Source: DAITBA01 sp036824005
Lineage (GTDB): Bacteria > Pseudomonadota > Gammaproteobacteria > Burkholderiales > Rhodocyclaceae
Assembly: GCA_036824005.1 (NCBI GenBank)
Contig: DAITBA010000012.1
Span: 72,044 to 136,043, forward strand
Direction of reading: 5' to 3'
DNA: 64,000 nt
Below are positions 1 to 12,005 of this stretch, piece after piece. Position 1 is the stretch's first letter; each line of letters begins with the position of its first letter. The translations under genes and the position numbers were made by a program. Under the pieces are notes generated by a model. That model was given only the letters and a program-made list of their open reading frames with translations. It was not told the DNA's origin and ran no database searches.

Positions 1-1
1 T

Positions 2-472
2 ATCGCCCGGGAGATCGCGCATAAGCTACAGGAACGCGCGCCGGCACGCGCCGTGCGCTTCGCCATTGCCGAGTCCCTGCGCGTCGCGGCCGATCACGGC
101 TTGATGCGCATTGCTCTCGACAACCTGCTCGACAACGCCTGGAAGTACACCGGCCGGTCGCGCCGCGCCGAGATCGAATTCGGCGCCACGAACCACTCCG
201 GAGTCGCATGCTTCTTCGTGCGCGACAATGGGGCCGGATTCGACATGAGGTACGCGCGCAATCTGTTCGCACCCTTCCACCGCATGCATGCACCGGGGGA
301 CTTCGAGGGCATGGGCATCGGCTTGGCGCTGGTGCGGCGGATCGTCCAGCGTCATGGCGGGCGCATATGGGCCGAGGCCCGCCCGAACGAGGGCGCGACA
401 TTCTACTTCACGCTGTGGGAAAGCGGTGTGCCTGTCGAGCTGCGAAGTGCCCAACCCCCTGCGGAGGGATGA
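2..472 (+). CDS. Sensor histidine kinase, C-terminal part (5' end outside window)
   Basis: The reading frame is open from the first bases of the window and ends at the TGA at 470-472, so only the last 156 codons are present. The fragment is a complete HATPase_c domain. It has an N-box (DNLLDNAWKY), a G1 box (DNGAGFDM), an F-box region (FAPFHRMH) and a G2 box (GMGIGLALVRRI), followed by a typical HGG...W end. The peptide before the N-box resembles the end of a HisKA helix pair. This is the ATP-binding half of a two-component kinase; the FEGMGIGLA style is common in phytochrome-like and PAS kinases. The sensor part is not visible, so the signal is unknown. The next gene is convergent, 4 bases away. 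Confidence 0.9.
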   Translation: MAREIAHKLQERAPARAVRFAIAESLRVAADHGLMRIALDNLLDNAWKYTGRSRRAEIEFGATNHSGVACFFVRDNGAGFDMRYARNLFAPFHRMHAPGDFEGMGIGLALVRRIVQRHGGRIWAEARPNEGATFYFTLWESGVPVELRSAQPPAEG

Positions 473-476
473 GACG

Positions 477-1259
477 CTACCCGGCGGCGGGCGCGAGCTT
501 CGGACGCTTTGCCACCTTTTGCGTCAGCTTGATGATCGCCAGGGAAATGTTGTCGCCCGCGCCTTGAGCGCGCTTGCGCGCGCGCTCGACCAGGATCTCG
601 GCCGCGTTGCGTGGCGGATGGGCGGCCAGCACGCCGCCCAGCTCGGCGGCGGAGAAATAGCCCCACAAACCGTCCGAACAAAGCAGAAAGATGTCATCGG
701 CCACCAGGGGTGCGCTATCCCCGAAGTCCACCTGTGGCTCGCGCTCGGCACCGAGGCAGGACAACAGAATGTTGCGCTGAGGATGCGCCCCCGCCTGTTC
801 CTCTGTGATATGACCCATGCGTACCAGCTCGGCCACCAGCGAGTGGTCCCCTGATCTCGTCACCAACTTGTCGCCGCGAAAGTGATAAAGGCGGGAATCT
901 CCGCAGTGCGCCCAGTCCACCCGGCCCGGCTGCAGCATCAGAACCACGGCCGTACTGTGGGGATCGGCCTCACTGGTGAAGCGCGTCAGCTTGATGACGA
1001 CGTGCGCATCGTGGACGATGCTGCGCAGGAGTTCCTGGGGCGTTTCCGACAGCGGAGCGTAGTTTTCAAAGCTCTGCTGTGCCTTGTGGATCACTTGCTC
1101 GGCGGCGATGGCGCCGCCGGTATGTCCGCCCATGCCGTCGGCGAGCACGGCCATGAGCAGACCGCGCCGCGTCGGATGCGGAATCAGGGCAACGCGGTCT
1201 TGCTGCTCCTTGCGATCGCCGATATGCTGGGCGACGCAGGTGTCTATGGTCAGGGACAT
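477..1259 (-). CDS. PP2C-family serine/threonine protein phosphatase
   Basis: This 260-residue cytosolic protein has the metal-binding motifs of bacterial PP2C (Stp1/PphA type) phosphatases: an acidic D21 region near the N-terminus, DGMGG at 41-45, GDSRLYHF near 120-127, SDGLWG at 195-200 and a GDN motif close to the C-terminus. These residues bind the Mn/Mg pair used to dephosphorylate Ser/Thr on target proteins. The length matches the single-domain family and there is no membrane segment. A Ser/Thr kinase partner, which often sits beside such a gene, is not seen here. The start is the ATG at 1259. Confidence 0.9.
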   Translation of the reverse strand: MSLTIDTCVAQHIGDRKEQQDRVALIPHPTRRGLLMAVLADGMGGHTGGAIAAEQVIHKAQQSFENYAPLSETPQELLRSIVHDAHVVIKLTRFTSEADPHSTAVVLMLQPGRVDWAHCGDSRLYHFRGDKLVTRSGDHSLVAELVRMGHITEEQAGAHPQRNILLSCLGAEREPQVDFGDSAPLVADDIFLLCSDGLWGYFSAAELGGVLAAHPPRNAAEILVERARKRAQGAGDNISLAIIKLTQKVAKRPKLAPAAG

Positions 1260-1366
1260 GGCCTTAGGTGCTCAAAATTGCAGCAAATTTACCATGCTCG
1301 CGGCCGTTCGCGGCTGGCAATCCGTCACGGCACCCGCCGGACAACATCGACTGTAGGGGGAAGCCC

Positions 1367-1804
1367 ATGTACTCCGGACGCGGTTACAACGAGGTCAAAC
1401 CGGGCGACGAGTATCGGAATGTCATGACCATGACCGAGACACACATCGTCATCGGTGCAGGATTGTTCGGGGATTTCAATCCGCTGCATGTCAATCAGGA
1501 ATTCGCGCAAGCTTCCCGCTACGAGGGCCGCATCGCCCACGGCTACCTGACGAGTTCCTGCATGGCAGCGGCGCTGGGCATGATATTTCACGGCACGGCG
1601 ATCGCTTACCTTGAGCATACCTGCCGATTCACCGCGCCGGTCACGGCAGGCGACACGCTGAGCATCGTGTGGAAAATCACCCGCAAGGACGACAAGCTCA
1701 AGCACAACGGTGGTATCGTCAGCCTGACGGGCCGCTGTACGAATCAGAACGGCACGGAAGTAGCGAATGCCGAGGCAAAGATGCTGGTGGCCAACAACGT
1801 CTGA
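1367..1804 (+). CDS. MaoC-like (R)-hydratase / hotdog-fold dehydratase
   Basis: The protein has 145 residues. I chose the ATG at 1367 because a TAGGGGGA purine tract lies just upstream and the longer version begins with non-conserved sequence. The MaoC signature is clear: a hydratase box with catalytic-type D and H (FGDFNPLHVN, about residues 36-45) and the downstream IAHGYLTSS strand that lines the active site. Proteins of this family hydrate trans-2-enoyl-CoA to (R)-3-hydroxyacyl-CoA. That would suit the convergent acyl-CoA synthetase that ends 6 bases downstream. The precise substrate cannot be read from the sequence. Confidence 0.85.
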   Translation: MYSGRGYNEVKPGDEYRNVMTMTETHIVIGAGLFGDFNPLHVNQEFAQASRYEGRIAHGYLTSSCMAAALGMIFHGTAIAYLEHTCRFTAPVTAGDTLSIVWKITRKDDKLKHNGGIVSLTGRCTNQNGTEVANAEAKMLVANNV

Positions 1805-1810
1805 TCCTTG

Positions 1811-3496
1811 TCAGTTCCCGCTTTCCCTGCGGGCAAGGAGTTTCTCCTCTTCCCGCAGCCGAAGCAGGCGCCGCTGCACCTTGCCGGTGGTGGTCATGGG
1901 CAGGGCGTCGATGAATTCGAAAGCCTTGGGATACTCGTAAGGCGCAAGTTTGCCGCGCACGTGCTCGGCCAGTTCCGACTCCAACCCGGACGTTGCCTTG
2001 ACATCGGGTTGCAGGACGATAAATGCCTTGACGATGGTCCCGCGAGTTTCGTCCGGCGCCCCGATCACTGCCGCGTTGGCCACGGCCGGGTGCTTGAGCA
2101 GGCAGTTCTCCACCTCCGACGGACCGATGCGATAGCCGGCGCTCTTGATGACGTCGTCGCTGCGACCCTGGTACCAGAGGTAACCGTCGGTGTCCATTTT
2201 CGCCTGGTCGCCTGTACGCGCCCAGGCCTCGCCGCCGGTGCCGACATACTTTGCGGCGGTGGCACCCGGGTTCTTCCAGTACTCGATGAGAAACACCGGA
2301 TCGGCCTCATCGCCCCAGGCGCGCCGCACCGCCACCTCGCCTACCTCGTCCGGCGGCAGGAGATTGCCCGCTTCGTCGATCACCGCCACGCGATGGCCCG
2401 GATAGGGCCGGCCCATCGAGCCCGGCTTGGGTGGATAGACGGCGGCACAGTTGCCAACGATGTAATTGATTTCCGTCTGGCCGAACATCTCGTTCACCGT
2501 CACATCCAGCGCTTCGCGCGCCCATGCCGTGACCGAGGTGCCGACGGCCTCGCCGGCGCTCATGATGCTGCGCAGATTAAGATCGTAGCGTGCGCGCGGT
2601 TCCGGCACCGTTTTCATCATCATCTTCAGCGCCGTGGGAAAGAGAAAAGCATTGCGGACGCCGTACTTCTCGATCAGGTGGAAGGCCTTTTCGGCATCGA
2701 AGCGACCGCGGTACCCCAGGATCGGCTGACCGCAAGCCCAGGCGGGCAGCAGAGCGTCGAACAGCCCGCCGGTCCACGCCCAGTCCGCCGGCGACCAGAA
2801 CATATCGCCCGGCTGCGGATAAAAGTCATGGGAGCAAACAAAGCCCGGTATGTTGCCGAGCAGGGTGCGCTGGGCCATGAGCGCGCCCTTGGGATTGCCG
2901 GTGGTGCCGCTGGTGTAGATGATGAGCGCCGGATCGTCGGCGGCGGTCTCCAGCAGACGATAGCGGGTGGACGCGTGTTCGAGCAGTTTATCCCACTCAT
3001 GGACGCCGGCCTCGCGCGCGCCGCCAACGCCGATGACATGCCTGAGCGCGGGTAGGCGCCCGCGGATCGACCACAGCTTGGGCAGCGTGGCGTCGTCGAC
3101 AATAGCGACATTGGCGTCGGAATCGGCAAGCCGGAACTCAAGGGCGTCAGGGCCGAAAAGGTGCGACAAGGGCAGCGCGATGGCGCCCATCTGGTAACAG
3201 GCAACGTGCGCAATGCCAGTCTCCGGTCGCTGGGCGAGCATGATGGCCACCCGGTCGCCGCGTTGGGTGCCGAGCGCGGCCAGGGCGTTGGACAGGCGGT
3301 TCGCCTCACGCTGGATGTCCCAGAACGACCACGCCGATGTAAACCCCGATTCGTCCTCGTAGTACAGGGCGAAGCGGTCGCGCTGCGCCGCCCAGCGGCT
3401 GCAGCACTCCCAGGCGATGTTGTAGCGGGCCGGCACCTCCCAGCGAAAGGTGTCGTACAGATCCTCGTAGGTCTTCGCCTGGGCGTTCAGTCGCAT
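1811..3496 (-). CDS. Acyl-CoA synthetase (AMP-forming, ACSM/acetyl-CoA synthetase-like)
   Basis: This 561-residue adenylate-forming enzyme activates a carboxylate with ATP to an acyl-AMP and then an acyl-CoA. Visible motifs are the P-loop YTSGTTGNPKG, the A5-type NEMFGQTE, the ARTGD motif with the following hinge region GRSDDVIKSAGYRIGP, and the C-terminal catalytic lysine in TTTGKVQRR. The start at 3496 is preferred over an in-frame ATG 24 bases upstream because GGGAG is well placed before it. It is the last gene on the strand that carries glcDEF, 49 bases after glcF, and may be co-transcribed with it. Sequence style favours medium-chain or short-chain substrates, but which one is unresolved. 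Confidence 0.88.
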   Translation of the reverse strand: MRLNAQAKTYEDLYDTFRWEVPARYNIAWECCSRWAAQRDRFALYYEDESGFTSAWSFWDIQREANRLSNALAALGTQRGDRVAIMLAQRPETGIAHVACYQMGAIALPLSHLFGPDALEFRLADSDANVAIVDDATLPKLWSIRGRLPALRHVIGVGGAREAGVHEWDKLLEHASTRYRLLETAADDPALIIYTSGTTGNPKGALMAQRTLLGNIPGFVCSHDFYPQPGDMFWSPADWAWTGGLFDALLPAWACGQPILGYRGRFDAEKAFHLIEKYGVRNAFLFPTALKMMMKTVPEPRARYDLNLRSIMSAGEAVGTSVTAWAREALDVTVNEMFGQTEINYIVGNCAAVYPPKPGSMGRPYPGHRVAVIDEAGNLLPPDEVGEVAVRRAWGDEADPVFLIEYWKNPGATAAKYVGTGGEAWARTGDQAKMDTDGYLWYQGRSDDVIKSAGYRIGPSEVENCLLKHPAVANAAVIGAPDETRGTIVKAFIVLQPDVKATSGLESELAEHVRGKLAPYEYPKAFEFIDALPMTTTGKVQRRLLRLREEEKLLARRESGN

Positions 3497-3545
3497 CGCG
3501 TTCTCTCCCTTCATGCGCATATTCTGCGCAGCGGCCGCGAAGGCA

Positions 3546-4778
3546 TCAACCCAGCCGTTCGTCGAGCACCTCGATCCAATGGCGCACCGGTATCTGCGTC
3601 CCCGCCTGCAGATGCGTCAAACAACCGATGTTGGCGGTGGCGATAACCTGCGGAGCGCCTGCGCACAGCGCCGCGATCTTGTTGTCGCGCAGCTGAAACG
3701 ACAGCTCCGGCTGGAGGATGGAATACGTGCCGGCCGAACCGCAGCACAGGTGCCCGTCGGCAACGACGGTCAGCTCGAATCCGGCGGCGCGTAGCAGTTC
3801 CTCCACGACACCGCGGATCTTCTGCCCATGCTGGAGCGTGCACGGCGCATGGAAGGCGAGTCGGGCGGCGGCGGGTTCGCGCGCCGCCAGCAAGGATTCC
3901 AACGCCGCGCTCTCGGCGGCAACGACTTCGCTCACGTCGCGCGTCAGGAGACTGATGCGCGCCGCCTTCTCCGCATAGCGCGCATCGTCGCGCAACAGGT
4001 GGGCGTAGTCGCGTACCATCACGCCGCAGCCGGACGCGGTCATGACGATGGCCTCGGCGCCAGCTTCGATGTGCGGCCACCAGGCGTCGATGTTGCGCCT
4101 GGCGTCGATGCGCCCCGTTTCCTGATCGTTGAGATGGAAGCGCAGCGCCCCGCAGCAGCCGGCCCCAGGCACCTCGATCAACGCCACGCCCAGGCGATCC
4201 AGCACACGCGCGGCGGCGGCATTGATGTTCGGCGCCAGAGCCGGCTGCACACAGCCGGCCAGGGCGATCATCCTGCGCTTGTGGTCGCTGCGGGGCCACG
4301 GTCCGCGCGCCGCACCGGCCTCCGGCACTTTGGCCGCCAGCACTGATGGCAGGAAGGGCCGGAAGAGCTGGCCAAGCCTGATCGCCGGCGTGAACACCCA
4401 CGGACGGGGCAAGGCTTCGCGCAATGCCAGACGCATCAGACGTTCCGTCCAGGCGCGCCGCACCTGTCGCTCCACCAGTTCGCGACCGATGTCCACGAGC
4501 CGGCCGTACTGCACGCCGGATGGGCACGTCGTCTCGCAGGCGCGGCAGGTCAGGCAGCGGTCGAGATGCGCCTGCGTCTTTGCACTGACCGGAGCACCCT
4601 CGAGCAACTGCTTGATGAGATAGATGCGCCCGCGCGGCCCGTCCAGCTCGTCGCCGAGCAGCTGATAGGTCGGACAGGTGGCGGTGCAGAAACCGCAATG
4701 CACACACGTGCGCAGAATGACGTCTGCCTCGCGCCCCTGCGGCGTGTTTCTGATGAAGTCAGCGAGATTGGTCTGCAT
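3546..4778 (-). CDS. glcF: Glycolate oxidase iron-sulfur subunit GlcF
   Basis: This 410-residue protein has two [4Fe-4S] ferredoxin motifs near the N-terminus: C25-C28-C31-C35 (CVHCGFCTATCP) and C75-C78-C81-C85 (CLTCRACETTCP). Two CCG-type cysteine-rich domains follow (GAGCCGAL and LCCGSAG), the standard GlcF architecture. With GlcD and GlcE it forms the membrane-associated complex that oxidises glycolate to glyoxylate and passes electrons towards quinone. It lies 47 bases after glcE on the same strand in the order D-E-F. Confidence 0.96.
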   Translation of the reverse strand: MQTNLADFIRNTPQGREADVILRTCVHCGFCTATCPTYQLLGDELDGPRGRIYLIKQLLEGAPVSAKTQAHLDRCLTCRACETTCPSGVQYGRLVDIGRELVERQVRRAWTERLMRLALREALPRPWVFTPAIRLGQLFRPFLPSVLAAKVPEAGAARGPWPRSDHKRRMIALAGCVQPALAPNINAAAARVLDRLGVALIEVPGAGCCGALRFHLNDQETGRIDARRNIDAWWPHIEAGAEAIVMTASGCGVMVRDYAHLLRDDARYAEKAARISLLTRDVSEVVAAESAALESLLAAREPAAARLAFHAPCTLQHGQKIRGVVEELLRAAGFELTVVADGHLCCGSAGTYSILQPELSFQLRDNKIAALCAGAPQVIATANIGCLTHLQAGTQIPVRHWIEVLDERLG

Positions 4779-4825
4779 GGTTCAGGGCCGCGCGTGGCGC
4801 GGTGGTCGCTGTTCTCCTCTACTCC

Positions 4826-5908
4826 TCACCATTCCAGAAACATCCTTCCCGGGTTGAGGATGCCTTGGGGGTCGAAGGCGTGTTTGAGCCGCCGGTGCAG
4901 ATCCATCATCGCCTCGGGCAACGGCTGGAACACCGCGACGATACGGCGTGCCTGTGAGTCGCCGCCGCGAAACAGCGTAGCATGTCCGCCCGCCTCGACC
5001 GCGGACGCTCGCACCCGATCCGCCTCAGCGTTGGTGCCCAGCCAACGCAGGCTACCGTCCCATTCGATGAGCTGTTTTCCCGGCAGCGCAACGGGCGCGG
5101 CGACGGAGGGAACGGACAAGCGCCACAGCATGCCAACGTTCTGGAAAAAAGCGTCGGTCTGCTCGCGAATGCCGCGCCAGAATCGAAGCGCCTGGGCCGG
5201 TTCCACCTGCTCGCCGCCAAGTTTGCGGCAGGCCGCTTCGACGGCGGCTGTGGCGCCGGACAAACGCAGCCCCAGATCGCCCTCGGTGTAGGCGCTGGCG
5301 CTGATGGGCAGTGGCTGCGCGGCCCAGCGGTTCAACGCCTCCAGTGCGCGCTCCTCGGGCATTTCGAAGCGCAGGGTACGCTCGGCAGGCGGTATCGGCA
5401 GCACCTTGAGCGATATCTCAACGAGCAGCGCCAGCGTGCCCAGGGAGCCGGCCATGAGCCGCGAAACATCGTAGCCGGCGACGTTCTTCATCACCTGTCC
5501 GCCGAAGGACTGCAACTCGCCGCGGCCGTCGATGAGCTTCACGCCGAGCAGGTAGTCGCGCACCGCCCCTGCCCGGGCCCGGCGCGGTCCCGACAGACCG
5601 GCCGCAACGCAGCCGCCCAGCGTCGCGCCGTCGCCGAAATGGGGAGGTTCGAAGGGCAGCATCTGCCCTTCTTGCGCCAGCACCGCTTCGATCTCCGCAA
5701 GCGGCGTCCCCGCGCGGGCGGTGATCACCAGTTCGGTCGGCTCATAGGAAACGATCCCGGACAGCGAGCGCGTGTCGAGGATGTCACCGATCAACGACTG
5801 GCCATAAAAATCCTTCGTGCCGCCGCCGCGGATACATACCGGCCGGTTACGCGCGGCGGCATCGCGAATTCTCTGCTGGTACTCTTCAATCATGGCAGGC
5901 AACTGCAT
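4826..5908 (-). CDS. glcE: Glycolate oxidase FAD-binding subunit GlcE
   Basis: This 360-residue protein has an N-terminal FAD-binding (PCMH-type) fold. The family signatures RGGGTKDFYG near residue 27, the GATLGGCVAAGLSGP loop and VMKNVAGYDVSRL are present, and the protein ends with the GILNPGRM motif common to GlcD/GlcE. The length agrees with E. coli GlcE. The subunit is required with GlcD and GlcF for glycolate dehydrogenase activity. It sits 63 bases after glcD; that gap contains a one-armed extragenic repeat (5936-5973). Confidence 0.95.
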   Translation of the reverse strand: MQLPAMIEEYQQRIRDAAARNRPVCIRGGGTKDFYGQSLIGDILDTRSLSGIVSYEPTELVITARAGTPLAEIEAVLAQEGQMLPFEPPHFGDGATLGGCVAAGLSGPRRARAGAVRDYLLGVKLIDGRGELQSFGGQVMKNVAGYDVSRLMAGSLGTLALLVEISLKVLPIPPAERTLRFEMPEERALEALNRWAAQPLPISASAYTEGDLGLRLSGATAAVEAACRKLGGEQVEPAQALRFWRGIREQTDAFFQNVGMLWRLSVPSVAAPVALPGKQLIEWDGSLRWLGTNAEADRVRASAVEAGGHATLFRGGDSQARRIVAVFQPLPEAMMDLHRRLKHAFDPQGILNPGRMFLEW

Positions 5909-5935
5909 TGCAGCGGCACGTTGGGACGGACAGCA

Positions 5936-5971
5936 CTCTGTGAATACCTCTGAGTCTCTGTGGTTCGCCGT

Positions 5972-5973
<2 letters not shown>
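5936..5973. repeat. Partial extragenic repeat (CTCTGTG...TCTCTGTGGTTC family)
   Basis: The sequence between glcD and glcE matches one arm of the larger palindromic repeat at 54555-54643: both contain CTCTGTG, then CCTCTG, then TCTGTGG followed by TTC. No opposite arm is present, so this looks like a decayed or half copy. It sits in the glcD-glcE spacer and may have little effect on the operon. Confidence 0.5.
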
Positions 5974-7465
<1,492 letters not shown>

Positions 7466-7892
7466 ACGCACCTCCCAGCCATGCCGCGGATTGCGCGGCT
7501 CGGAACACAGCGGACGCACCCCCGTTGCCCCTCGCGTGCGGTAGGCAAGTGAGGGCATTCGATCTCCGGCCCCTCTCCCCCATAACCGGGGAGTGCGTAC
7601 AGTGTAGCGCGACGCCGGCGGAGCGCCCAATACGTCCCGCCGATACAGCAGACATGGCCGAACCGGCGCGGCCCCGCGCTGTCCACGTGCTTCACTCGAT
7701 CAACGTTTGCTAATATTCAGCTTTGAACTGCTAACAGGCTGCTTCAAGACGCAGCGGGGGTATCCGGCTGCAAGTCGGCCGCAAACTCAAGTGCGCGCCA
7801 ATACAAACAGGTACGGCGCGCGTTTTGGTGAGCGGTAACACCGCAGACGAGCTTCGCAGCAACCTTTCGCCAGCCTGCCGATCATACCGCCC
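7466..7892. other. 427-base divergent intergenic region between glcD and the SulP-Usp gene
   Basis: No coding potential with family character is visible here. The region must carry the promoters of both the glc operon and the SulP-UspA gene. A weak candidate for glcD is listed separately. I see no attenuator, riboswitch or clear operator palindrome. Confidence 0.5.
7601..7630 (-). promoter_or_regulatory. Candidate sigma-70 promoter for glcDEF
   Basis: Read on the minus strand, TTGGGC (7625-7630) and TACACT (7601-7606) are separated by 18 bases and lie about 136 bases upstream of the glcD start. The match to consensus is only moderate, and other sites in the 427-base gap could serve instead. 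Confidence 0.3.
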
Positions 7893-10493
7893 GTGGCCAT
7901 TTCTTCCTCAGGCACTGTCTGGCTCTCACGCCTGTTGCCATTTCTGCGCTGGTGGCCGCAGGTCGGCCGCAACACCCTCAAGGACGACGCGCTTGCGGGG
8001 CTGACCGGCGCGCTGATCGTGCTGCCCCAGGGGGTCGCCTTCGCCACCATCGCCGGATTGCCGCCGGAGTACGGTCTGTACGCTGCCATGATGCCGGCCA
8101 TCGTCGCCGCGCTGTTCGGCTCGAGCCGGCATCTGGTATCGGGTCCGACCACCGCCATCTCCATCGCTGTCTTCGCCGCCATGAGCCACCTCGCCGAACC
8201 CGGCAGCCAGGAATACATCGGCATGGTGTTGACGCTTACCCTTCTGGTGGGCGTGTTCCAGCTTGCCCTCGGGTTGGCGCGCATGGGTGCGCTGGTGAAC
8301 TTCATCTCGCATACCGTGGTGATCGGCTTCACCGCCGGTGCCGCCATGCTCATCGCCGCCAGCCAAGTGCGCAACTTCTTCGGCATCGTCATCGCCCGCG
8401 GCACGCCGTTCCACGAGATTCTGCACCAGCTGGTCGTGCAGTTCGGCGACATCAATCCCTACGTGACGGCGGTCGGCGCGGTGACGCTCGCATCGGGCAT
8501 CGCCATGCGCCGCTTCGTGCCCAAGTTCCCGTACATGATCGCCGCCATGATCATCGGCAGCGTGGCCGCGCTCGTCCTCGACGCCGCATTTGGCAACAGC
8601 GTCACCGGCATCGCGACAGTAGGTGCGCTTCCGTCTCATCTGCCGCCGTTGTCGGCTCCGGACCTCTCGGGCGGCGCGTTGCGCAAGACGTTGGTGCCAG
8701 CCTTGGTCATCACCATGCTGGCGCTGACCGAGGCGGTGTCCATCGCCCGCGCCATCGCGGTTCGCTCCGAACAGCGCATCGACGGCAACCAAGAGTTCAT
8801 CGGCCAGGGGCTGTCCAACATCGTCGGCGCCTTCTTCTCTGCCTACGCGTCGAGTGGCTCCTTCAACCGCAGCGGCGTGAACTTCGAAGCCGGCGCTCGC
8901 ACGCCGTTGGCATCGGTGTTCGCCTCCGTCGCACTGGCCATGGTCGTGCTGCTAGTGGCGCCGCTCGCGGCGTATCTGCCGACGGCTGCCATGGCGGGCA
9001 TCTTGTTTCTGGTCGCCTGGGGACTGATCGACTTCCACCACATTCGCTCGATCTGGCGCACCAGCAAACAGGAGACGGCGGTGCTATGGATCACGCTGAT
9101 GGGCACGCTGATCAATCTCGAAGCGGGCATTCTGGCCGGCGTGCTGCTGTCGCTGGTGCTGTATCTCAACCGCACGTCGCGCCCGGCGCTGGAACCGCAA
9201 GTGCCGGACATCGAGGGCGGTACCTTTCGCTTCGTCCCGGCCATGGGCCGAGCGGAATGCCCGCAACTGCGCATCGTGCGTATCCACGGCTCGCTGTTCT
9301 TCGGCGCCGTGGACCACGTGCAGGCCGGGCTGCAGCAGATCGACGAAGATAATCCCCAGCACCGGTCGGTACTGGTGGTGGGCACGGGCATCAACTTCGT
9401 CGATGTCGCCGGCGCCGAGATGCTGGCCCAGGAAGCCCGGCGCCGGCGGCGCCTGGGTGGCGGCTTGTATTTCTATGGCATGAAGGACAACGTCCTTGGC
9501 TTCCTGCGCCAGGGCGAGTATCTCAAGGACATCGGCGAAGGTGCTTTCTTCCCTCTGGGCGCCAGGGCTACCGGCGCGCTGTACTGGACGCTGGACCCGG
9601 ACATCTGCCGCACCTGCACCAAGCGCATTTTCGACGAGTGCAAGCGCGATGTGCTGCCTGACGGTCTGCGGCGGCAGCGGCTGATGCTCGCCAGCGACGG
9701 CACCGAATACAGCGCGGTGCCGGGCGCGATCGCTATCGAACTGGCGCGGCGCTTCGGCGTCACGCTGGACATCATGACCATGGTCGGCTCCGAAGCCGAA
9801 AGGCAGATCGGTTCCTTGCGGCTGGAAGAGATCAATCGTGCCGGGATGCGCGCGGGCGTCGTTTGTGAACCAGTGATCCGCAGCGGCACCGAGCCGGTAC
9901 GCGAGGTGGTCGCTGCCGCCGAGAATGCCGATACCAACATCCTGATCATCGGGCGACGGCCGCCGCCCAAGGGCATTGCCGGACGCATGATCGGCCACAT
10001 CGCCGCGCGCATCATCGCCAGCGCGCCTTGCCATGTACTCGTCGCCGGGCCCGCGGCGGCGATGTGGCAGCGTCGGATCCTGCTCGCCACGGACGGCTCG
10101 CGCTTCAGCGAAGCCGCCACAGAGATTGTCAGCCACATCGCCCGGGCGACCAAGGTGCCCGTGACAGTCATCTCCGTGGCGCGGGAAGGCGGACGCTCGC
10201 GCGAACAGGTTGAGCAGGAAGCCACCTTTACGGCGGGATTGCTCAAGACAGAGGGCGTTACCGCGGAGGCCGTAGTCGGGCAGGGCAAGCCGGCGGAGGT
10301 GATCGTGCAGCAGGCGCGCGAACTCGGGGCCGACTTGATCGTGCTCGGAAGCCACGGCCGCAAGGGCCTGAACCGCCTGCTGCTGGGCAGCGTATCGAGT
10401 CAGGTCCTCGGCCGGGTCGATTGTGCCGTGCTGATCGCCAAGCCGCCGTTTCCTTCCGAGGATATCATCAGCGCCATCGGACACGAGCTATGA
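7893..10493 (+). CDS. SulP anion transporter fused to STAS and two UspA domains
   Basis: The protein has 866 residues in a fused arrangement. Residues 1 to about 425 are the SulP membrane domain, with the signature PPEYGLYAA in the N-terminal part and about a dozen hydrophobic segments. Residues about 450-570 are a STAS domain (VDVAGAEML). A short cysteine cluster follows at about 571-582 (CRTCTKRIFDEC). Two universal-stress-protein domains come next at about 592-720 and 723-855. The second keeps the ATP-binding pattern G-x2-G-x9-G-S (GSHGRKG...LGS); the first lacks it. SulP proteins carry sulfate, bicarbonate or similar anions. It precedes a chromate efflux gene by 147 bases, and chromate commonly enters cells through sulfate carriers, so sulfate is a reasonable guess. 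Confidence 0.88.
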   Translation: MAISSSGTVWLSRLLPFLRWWPQVGRNTLKDDALAGLTGALIVLPQGVAFATIAGLPPEYGLYAAMMPAIVAALFGSSRHLVSGPTTAISIAVFAAMSHLAEPGSQEYIGMVLTLTLLVGVFQLALGLARMGALVNFISHTVVIGFTAGAAMLIAASQVRNFFGIVIARGTPFHEILHQLVVQFGDINPYVTAVGAVTLASGIAMRRFVPKFPYMIAAMIIGSVAALVLDAAFGNSVTGIATVGALPSHLPPLSAPDLSGGALRKTLVPALVITMLALTEAVSIARAIAVRSEQRIDGNQEFIGQGLSNIVGAFFSAYASSGSFNRSGVNFEAGARTPLASVFASVALAMVVLLVAPLAAYLPTAAMAGILFLVAWGLIDFHHIRSIWRTSKQETAVLWITLMGTLINLEAGILAGVLLSLVLYLNRTSRPALEPQVPDIEGGTFRFVPAMGRAECPQLRIVRIHGSLFFGAVDHVQAGLQQIDEDNPQHRSVLVVGTGINFVDVAGAEMLAQEARRRRRLGGGLYFYGMKDNVLGFLRQGEYLKDIGEGAFFPLGARATGALYWTLDPDICRTCTKRIFDECKRDVLPDGLRRQRLMLASDGTEYSAVPGAIAIELARRFGVTLDIMTMVGSEAERQIGSLRLEEINRAGMRAGVVCEPVIRSGTEPVREVVAAAENADTNILIIGRRPPPKGIAGRMIGHIAARIIASAPCHVLVAGPAAAMWQRRILLATDGSRFSEAATEIVSHIARATKVPVTVISVAREGGRSREQVEQEATFTAGLLKTEGVTAEAVVGQGKPAEVIVQQARELGADLIVLGSHGRKGLNRLLLGSVSSQVLGRVDCAVLIAKPPFPSEDIISAIGHEL

Positions 10494-10640
10494 GTTAAAG
10501 CCCGCGTTGCCGCCAGGCGGTTGCCGCAGGCGGTGTCAGTCGCTAGAATCCCATGACGTCGGGAATCGCGGACTCCCGGCCTGCCCAAGACGGTGTCCCG
10601 TCCAAGCTCCGCCGATCGTGATTGTTTGCGAGGTTAATTT

Positions 10641-12001
<1,361 letters not shown>

Positions 12002-12005
<4 letters not shown>

